Positions 59,935-64,000 of a stretch of DNA of 64,000 nucleotides are shown piece after piece. The first letter of the stretch is position 1; each line of letters opens with the position of its first letter. The notes beneath the pieces were generated by a model that was not told where the DNA came from, made no database searches, and saw only the letters and a list, made by a program, of their open reading frames with translations. Location: NCBI RefSeq assembly GCF_008386495.1, contig NZ_VTHJ01000023.1, positions 59,192 through 123,191 of the forward strand, written 5' to 3'. The stretch is from Streptomyces tailanensis (lineage in GTDB: Bacteria > Actinomycetota > Actinomycetes > Streptomycetales > Streptomycetaceae). A program made the position numbers and the translations under genes.

Positions 59935-61328
59935 GCGGTCCGCTCCAGGGCCGGTGCCTGCGCGGCCTGGTGGGCCTGCCAGAGGACGACCACCGCGAGT
60001 ACTCCCCCGCACACCGCCAGGGCGATCTGCTCGGTGTCCGCCGGGTCCCCGCTCGGCAGGACGGCCAGCGCGAGCGCCCCGCTGGCGGCGGCGACCCTGC
60101 GCTGCACGGAGGCGTTCCGTGCCGCCGCGGCGATGAGGAACAGCCCCCACAGGGCGTACCAGGGGCGTATCGCGGGGCCGAGCACGGCCACGGCGGCCAG
60201 GCTGAGGCCGAGGGCGTAGACAGGGCCGGGCCGCAGGCGCAGCCATATGAAGAGGACGACGGCCAGGGTCACCAGCAGTCCGGCGGCGCGCCAGGCCGGC
60301 AGGGCGAGGGGGGCGAGGTCGCTGCCCAGGTCGTGGAGCATGTCGCCGGTGATACGGCCGAGGACGCTGGTCGGCGACCAGTTGTCCGGGGACACCGGGG
60401 TGCGCAGGGCGGCGATCCAGCCGTATCCCGTACCGGCCAGGGCGGTCGCCACGACCGTGGTGGCCGACGCGACCGCCGCGGTCATCGCGGTCGTCCGCAC
60501 CCAGCGGCTACGGCCGCGCATCACGACCACCGCCAGCAGTCCGAGCGCGGCGGGCGCCTTCACCAGCGCGGCGAGCGTCACGAGAACGGCACCGAGGAGG
60601 TACCAGCGGCCCCGCGCCATCACCAGTCCGACGCCCAGCAGACCGAGCATCACCGCGTCGTTGTGGGCGCCGGCCACGAGGTGGAGCAGGACGAGCGGGT
60701 TGAGCGCGCCGAGCCAGAGCGCGACGGCCGGGTCGGCGCCGCTGTGCCGGGCCAGGCGGGGCAGCGCCACCGCCATCAGGGCCACGCCGAGCAGCGCGAC
60801 CAGGCGCATGCCCAGCAGTCCGGCCGGTATCTCCCCCTCGGTCAGGCCGGACAGTGCGGAGGCGACGGCCAGGAAGACCGGACCGTACGGTGTCGCCGTG
60901 TGCTGCCACATCGGGGACACCTCCTCGGCGAGCGGGCCGCCGAGCATCGCGGGTCCGTGGGCGTAGACGTCGATGTGCGCGTCGACCATGGCGCCCTGCG
61001 CGAGATAGCTGTACACGTCCCGGCTGAACAGGGGCGGCGCCAGCAGCAGCGGGGCCGCCCAGACCGCCAGAACCAGCAGGAGCGAACGGGGAGTTGGGGG
61101 TTCGGGGCCCCGTACGACCTTCCCCAGCAGTGCCCAGGCGGCTATCAGCAGGACGACGCCGAAGTACACACCGACCAGGCCCAGCGCTCCGCGTCCCGAC
61201 GTGGGCGACAGCAGGTCTCGCGCCTGGAGGGCGCCGGCGGTCTCACCTCCCAGAGCGAGGAATGCGGAGCCGGCCAGGCCCATGGCCTGGCAGCGGCGTA
61301 GGTCGACGGGGAAAGCGTTGGCCAACAC
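59931..61328 (-). CDS. MptB-like alpha-1,6-mannosyltransferase
   Basis: 465-residue polytopic GT-C enzyme of the polyprenol-phosphomannose-dependent MptB/MptA family. The first loop has PPLFSRDVYSYLAQGAMVDA with the acidic residue conserved in GT-C active sites, and VDAHIDVYAHGPAMLGGPLA and HTATPYGPVFLAVASAL follow the family pattern. GTG 61328 has only a weak ribosome site. The gene is translationally coupled to the GT87 gene. In mycobacteria and corynebacteria MptB starts the lipomannan backbone; here the product is unproven. Confidence 0.88.
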   Translation of the reverse strand: MLANAFPVDLRRCQAMGLAGSAFLALGGETAGALQARDLLSPTSGRGALGLVGVYFGVVLLIAAWALLGKVVRGPEPPTPRSLLLVLAVWAAPLLLAPPLFSRDVYSYLAQGAMVDAHIDVYAHGPAMLGGPLAEEVSPMWQHTATPYGPVFLAVASALSGLTEGEIPAGLLGMRLVALLGVALMAVALPRLARHSGADPAVALWLGALNPLVLLHLVAGAHNDAVMLGLLGVGLVMARGRWYLLGAVLVTLAALVKAPAALGLLAVVVMRGRSRWVRTTAMTAAVASATTVVATALAGTGYGWIAALRTPVSPDNWSPTSVLGRITGDMLHDLGSDLAPLALPAWRAAGLLVTLAVVLFIWLRLRPGPVYALGLSLAAVAVLGPAIRPWYALWGLFLIAAAARNASVQRRVAAASGALALAVLPSGDPADTEQIALAVCGGVLAVVVLWQAHQAAQAPALERTA

Positions 61329-61431
61329 TCTGTCACCATGTCAACGCGGGGTGGCGGGCAGGCAACATGATGCCCTCCGGGCGGGAACCGCGATATGGCC
61401 AGGATGTGATCAGTGAGTTGTCAGAACGCCG

Positions 61432-62370
61432 TCAGAACACCGACAGACCCGTCAGCGTCGTGAAGCGGTCCAGGGCTGCCACGCCCGCGACCGAGTTGCC
61501 CCGTTCGTCCAGGCCCGGACTCCAGACACACAAGGTGCAGCGGCCCGGTACAACCGCGACGATGCCGCCGCCCACACCGCTCTTGCCGGGAAGGCCCACG
61601 CGGTAGGCGAAGTCACCGGCCGCGTCGTACGTGCCGCAGGTCAGCATGACCGCGTTGACCTGCTTGGCCTGACTGCGGGTGAGGAGGCGGGTGCCGTCGG
61701 CGCGGACGCCGTGGCGGGCCAGGAAGGTGGTGGCGAGGGCCAGGTCGGCGCAGGAGGCGTTGAGGGAGCACTGGCGGAAGTACTGGTCCAGGAGGGCCGG
61801 TACAGGGTTGTCGATGTTGCCGTACGACGCCATGAAATGGGCGAGGGCGGCGTTCCGGTCGCCGTGGGCGGACTCGGAGGCGGCGATCTCCTCGTCGAAG
61901 TCCAGGGCCGGGTTGCCGCTCTCGGCACGGAGGAAGGACAGCATCTCGCCGGCCGCGTCGCCGGTACGGGTCTGGAGGTGGTCGGTGACGACCAGGGCGC
62001 CCGCGTTGATGAACGGGTTGCGCGGGATGCCGTTCTCGTACTCCAGCTGGACCAGGGAGTTGAAGGGGTTGCCGGAGGGCTCCCGGCCGACGTGTTCCCA
62101 GAGTTCGTCGCCCTCGCGGGCCAGGACGAGGGCGAGGGTGAACACCTTGGTGATGGACTGCGTGGAGAACGGCTCCCGCCAGTCCCCCACGCCGTACACC
62201 GTGCCGTCGAGTTCCGCGACGGCCATGCCGAAGCGGCGGGGGTCGCGGGCCGCGAGTGCCGGAATGTAGTCGGCGGGGCGGCCGCGGCCCGGGGTCCGTT
62301 CCATCTCCTCGGCGATGCGTTCCAGGACCGGCTGGAAGGGCAGGGACGACGTCGTTGTCATGATCGCCAT
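61432..62370 (-). CDS. glsA: Glutaminase (serine-type)
   Basis: 312-residue cytoplasmic glutaminase hydrolysing glutamine to glutamate and ammonia. The catalytic Ser72-Ile-Thr-Lys75 lies in FSTQSITKVF. NPFNSLVQLEYENGIPRNPF and INAGALVVTDHL are family blocks, and KSGVGGGIVAVVPG is also conserved. ATG 62370 has GGAGGCAC upstream. It starts 37 bp after aspA on the same strand, so the two are probably one operon. Confidence 0.95.
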   Translation of the reverse strand: MAIMTTTSSLPFQPVLERIAEEMERTPGRGRPADYIPALAARDPRRFGMAVAELDGTVYGVGDWREPFSTQSITKVFTLALVLAREGDELWEHVGREPSGNPFNSLVQLEYENGIPRNPFINAGALVVTDHLQTRTGDAAGEMLSFLRAESGNPALDFDEEIAASESAHGDRNAALAHFMASYGNIDNPVPALLDQYFRQCSLNASCADLALATTFLARHGVRADGTRLLTRSQAKQVNAVMLTCGTYDAAGDFAYRVGLPGKSGVGGGIVAVVPGRCTLCVWSPGLDERGNSVAGVAALDRFTTLTGLSVF

Positions 62371-62407
62371 TGTGCCTCCGGGCCGGTCCTGGTCGCGTCG
62401 TAGCAGG

Positions 62408-63823
62408 TCAGACCGTGGGTACACCGCTGCCGGCGAGTACCTCGGGCTTCAGCAGCTGCCGCAGTCGTTCGGCGGGCAACAGGCCCTTCTCCTGGACGAG
62501 TTCGGCGACGCCACGGCCGGTGGCAAGGGCCTCCTTGGCGATGTCGGTGGCCGCCGTGTAGCCGATGTGCGGGTTGAGGGCGGTGACCAGGCCGATGGAG
62601 TTCTCCACCGCCGCGCGCAGTTCCTCCTCGTTGGCGGTGATGCCGTCGACGCAGCGCTCGGCGAGGGTGAGGCAGGCGGCGCGCAGATGGGTGATCGACT
62701 CCGACAGGGAGTGCAGGATGATCGGCTCGAACGCGTTGAGCTGGAGCTGTCCGGCCTCCGCCGCCATGGTGATGGTGACGTCGTTGCCGATCACCTCGAA
62801 GGCGACCTGGTTGACGACCTCGGGGATCACCGGGTTGACCTTGCCCGGCATGATCGACGAACCGGCCTGCACCGGCGGCAGGTTGATCTCGTTGAGTCCC
62901 GCGCGCGGCCCGGACGACAGCAGACGCAGGTCGTTGCAGCTCTTGGAGAGCTTGACGGCGATCCGCTTGAGCACGCCCGACATCTGCACGAAGGCACCGC
63001 AGTCCTGGGTGGCCTCGACGAGGTTGGCGGCGGTCACGAGGGGCAGCCCCGTGATCTCGGCGAGATGCCGTCGCGCCGACTCGGCGTACCCCGCGGGGGC
63101 GTTGAGTCCGGTGCCGATCGCGGTGGCGCCGAGGTTGATCTCGTGGACCAGTTCCACGGCCTCGGCGAGGCGGCTGCGGTCCTCGTCGAGCATGACCGCG
63201 TACGCCGAGAACTCCTGGCCCAGCGTCATCGGTACGGCGTCCTGGAGCTGGGTGCGTCCCATCTTCAGCACGTCGCGGAACTCGACGGCCTTGCGGGCGA
63301 AGGAGTCCTGGAGCACCGCCATCGCCTTGAGCAGCTCGCGCACGGCGTAGACGGTCGCGATCTTGACGGCGGTCGGGTAGACGTCGTTGGTGGACTGGCC
63401 GAGGTTGACGTCCTCGTTGGGGTGCAAGTGCTGGTACTGGCCCTTGGTGTGGCCGAGCAGCTCCAACGCCCGGTTGGCGACGACCTCGTTGGCGTTCATG
63501 TTGGTGGAGGTGCCTGCACCTCCCTGCACGACATCGACGACGAACTGGTCGTGCAGCTTGCCCTCCCGGATCTCCCGGCATGCCTCGATGATCGCGGCCG
63601 CCTTCTCGGGGGCGAGCAGGCCGAGTTCCTCGTTGGCGCGGGCGGCGGCCTCCTTGACGGCGGCCAGGGCGTCGATCAGGTGCGGGTACGTGGAGATCGG
63701 GGTGCCGGTGATGGGGAAGTTCTCCGTGGCGCGCAGGGTGTGGACGCCCCAGTACGCGTCGGCGGGGACGTCGCGGTCTCCGAGCAGGTCGTGTTCGCTA
63801 CGGGTGGCTGCGGCGGGGGTCAT
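62408..63823 (-). CDS. aspA: Aspartate ammonia-lyase
   Basis: 471-residue fumarase/aspartase superfamily enzyme converting aspartate to fumarate and ammonia. The signature GSSIMPGKVNPVIPE is the catalytic SS-loop; GGAGTSTNMNANEVVANRA and QSTNDVYPTAVKIA form the substrate pocket. Aspartases share TNMNxNEV; the class II fumarases are close relatives, so fumarase activity is the main alternative. ATG 63823 has only a weak ribosome site. Upstream lies a dispersed G/C-rich repeat. Confidence 0.92.
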   Translation of the reverse strand: MTPAAATRSEHDLLGDRDVPADAYWGVHTLRATENFPITGTPISTYPHLIDALAAVKEAAARANEELGLLAPEKAAAIIEACREIREGKLHDQFVVDVVQGGAGTSTNMNANEVVANRALELLGHTKGQYQHLHPNEDVNLGQSTNDVYPTAVKIATVYAVRELLKAMAVLQDSFARKAVEFRDVLKMGRTQLQDAVPMTLGQEFSAYAVMLDEDRSRLAEAVELVHEINLGATAIGTGLNAPAGYAESARRHLAEITGLPLVTAANLVEATQDCGAFVQMSGVLKRIAVKLSKSCNDLRLLSSGPRAGLNEINLPPVQAGSSIMPGKVNPVIPEVVNQVAFEVIGNDVTITMAAEAGQLQLNAFEPIILHSLSESITHLRAACLTLAERCVDGITANEEELRAAVENSIGLVTALNPHIGYTAATDIAKEALATGRGVAELVQEKGLLPAERLRQLLKPEVLAGSGVPTV

Positions 63824-63894
63824 GGTGGGGCGGGCCTTCTTTCGTAAGGGTGCGGGTGGGGCGAACGGGGATGCGTACGGGGTCTCCGGCGGAT

Positions 63895-63930
63895 CTTTTC
63901 GCCCCCGCCGCCCCTACTCGTCCCTCCCCC
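63895..63930 (-). repeat. Dispersed GC-rich repeat, inverted copy of the block at 37-70
   Basis: The sequence CTTTTCGCCCCCGCCGCCCC and its continuation to 63930 is the reverse complement of 37-70, apart from a 2-nt indel and one mismatch. It belongs to a family of intergenic repeats common in Streptomyces. The last part of the window (63931-64000) continues in the same style with no gene. Confidence 0.7.
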
Positions 63931-64000
63931 ATCCAGGGGCGGCTGCCCCTTCGACCCCGCTTCGCCTGAGAGCTCGGGGGGTGCGGTTTGTATGGCGGGT

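Overview
The window looks like a piece of a Streptomyces (or very close actinomycete) chromosome. The sequence is uniformly GC-rich with strong third-position GC, GTG/TTG starts are common, and GGAGG-type ribosome sites are frequent. Gene families are typically streptomycete: a LacI-controlled sugar locus, DhaKLM, a GH75 chitosanase, MptB-like and GT87 mannosyltransferases, and Rv1733c-like and DUF485/ActP proteins. Dispersed palindromic repeats occur at both window ends and in several intergenic gaps. No rRNA, tRNA, IS element or CRISPR array was recognised.

Layout. 1-3.6 kb: an amidohydrolase-like gene remnant next to a dispersed repeat, then a PaaX-type regulator, an APC permease and a TetR regulator. 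3.6-13.8 kb: a carbohydrate-use locus with a GH63-like (alpha/alpha)6 hydrolase, two ABC permeases, a binding lipoprotein and a LacI regulator, divergent from a large secreted multidomain glycoside hydrolase. Four near-identical operator palindromes lie in the divergent promoter region. 14-16.8 kb: dhaK-dhaL-dhaM (dihydroxyacetone kinase) and a GH75 chitosanase.

17.1-41.2 kb is the most unusual part, a type VII secretion-like locus. A minus-strand operon encodes an ECF-type sigma factor, a membrane protein with a degenerate ATPase-like domain, and an EccC-like three-domain ATPase. A second minus-strand pair encodes a 757-residue coiled-coil protein with an ESX-like head and a 99-residue WXG100-like protein. 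Divergently transcribed are a 3467-residue protein with a T7SS-signal-like N-terminus and an internal scabin/pertussis-type ADP-ribosyltransferase-like domain, then a translationally coupled beta-helix/AAA+ (EccA-like) fusion, then a membrane-anchored protein. eccB, eccD, eccE and mycP homologues are not seen in the window. I infer one secretion and effector system.

41.4-64 kb: mostly housekeeping and accessory metabolism. It holds a PadR regulator, FadH behind a palindromic operator, a PrmC-like methyltransferase, a GNAT, an Rv1733c-like protein, DUF485 plus ActP acetate permease, a CE7 esterase, a methyltransferase, a GH13 glucosidase, an unrecognised protein and an LtaS-like sulfatase. It continues with a short Rho with altered RNA-binding residues, a DD-carboxypeptidase whose tail overlaps a convergent GT87 gene, an MptB-like mannosyltransferase, and an aspartase-glutaminase pair.
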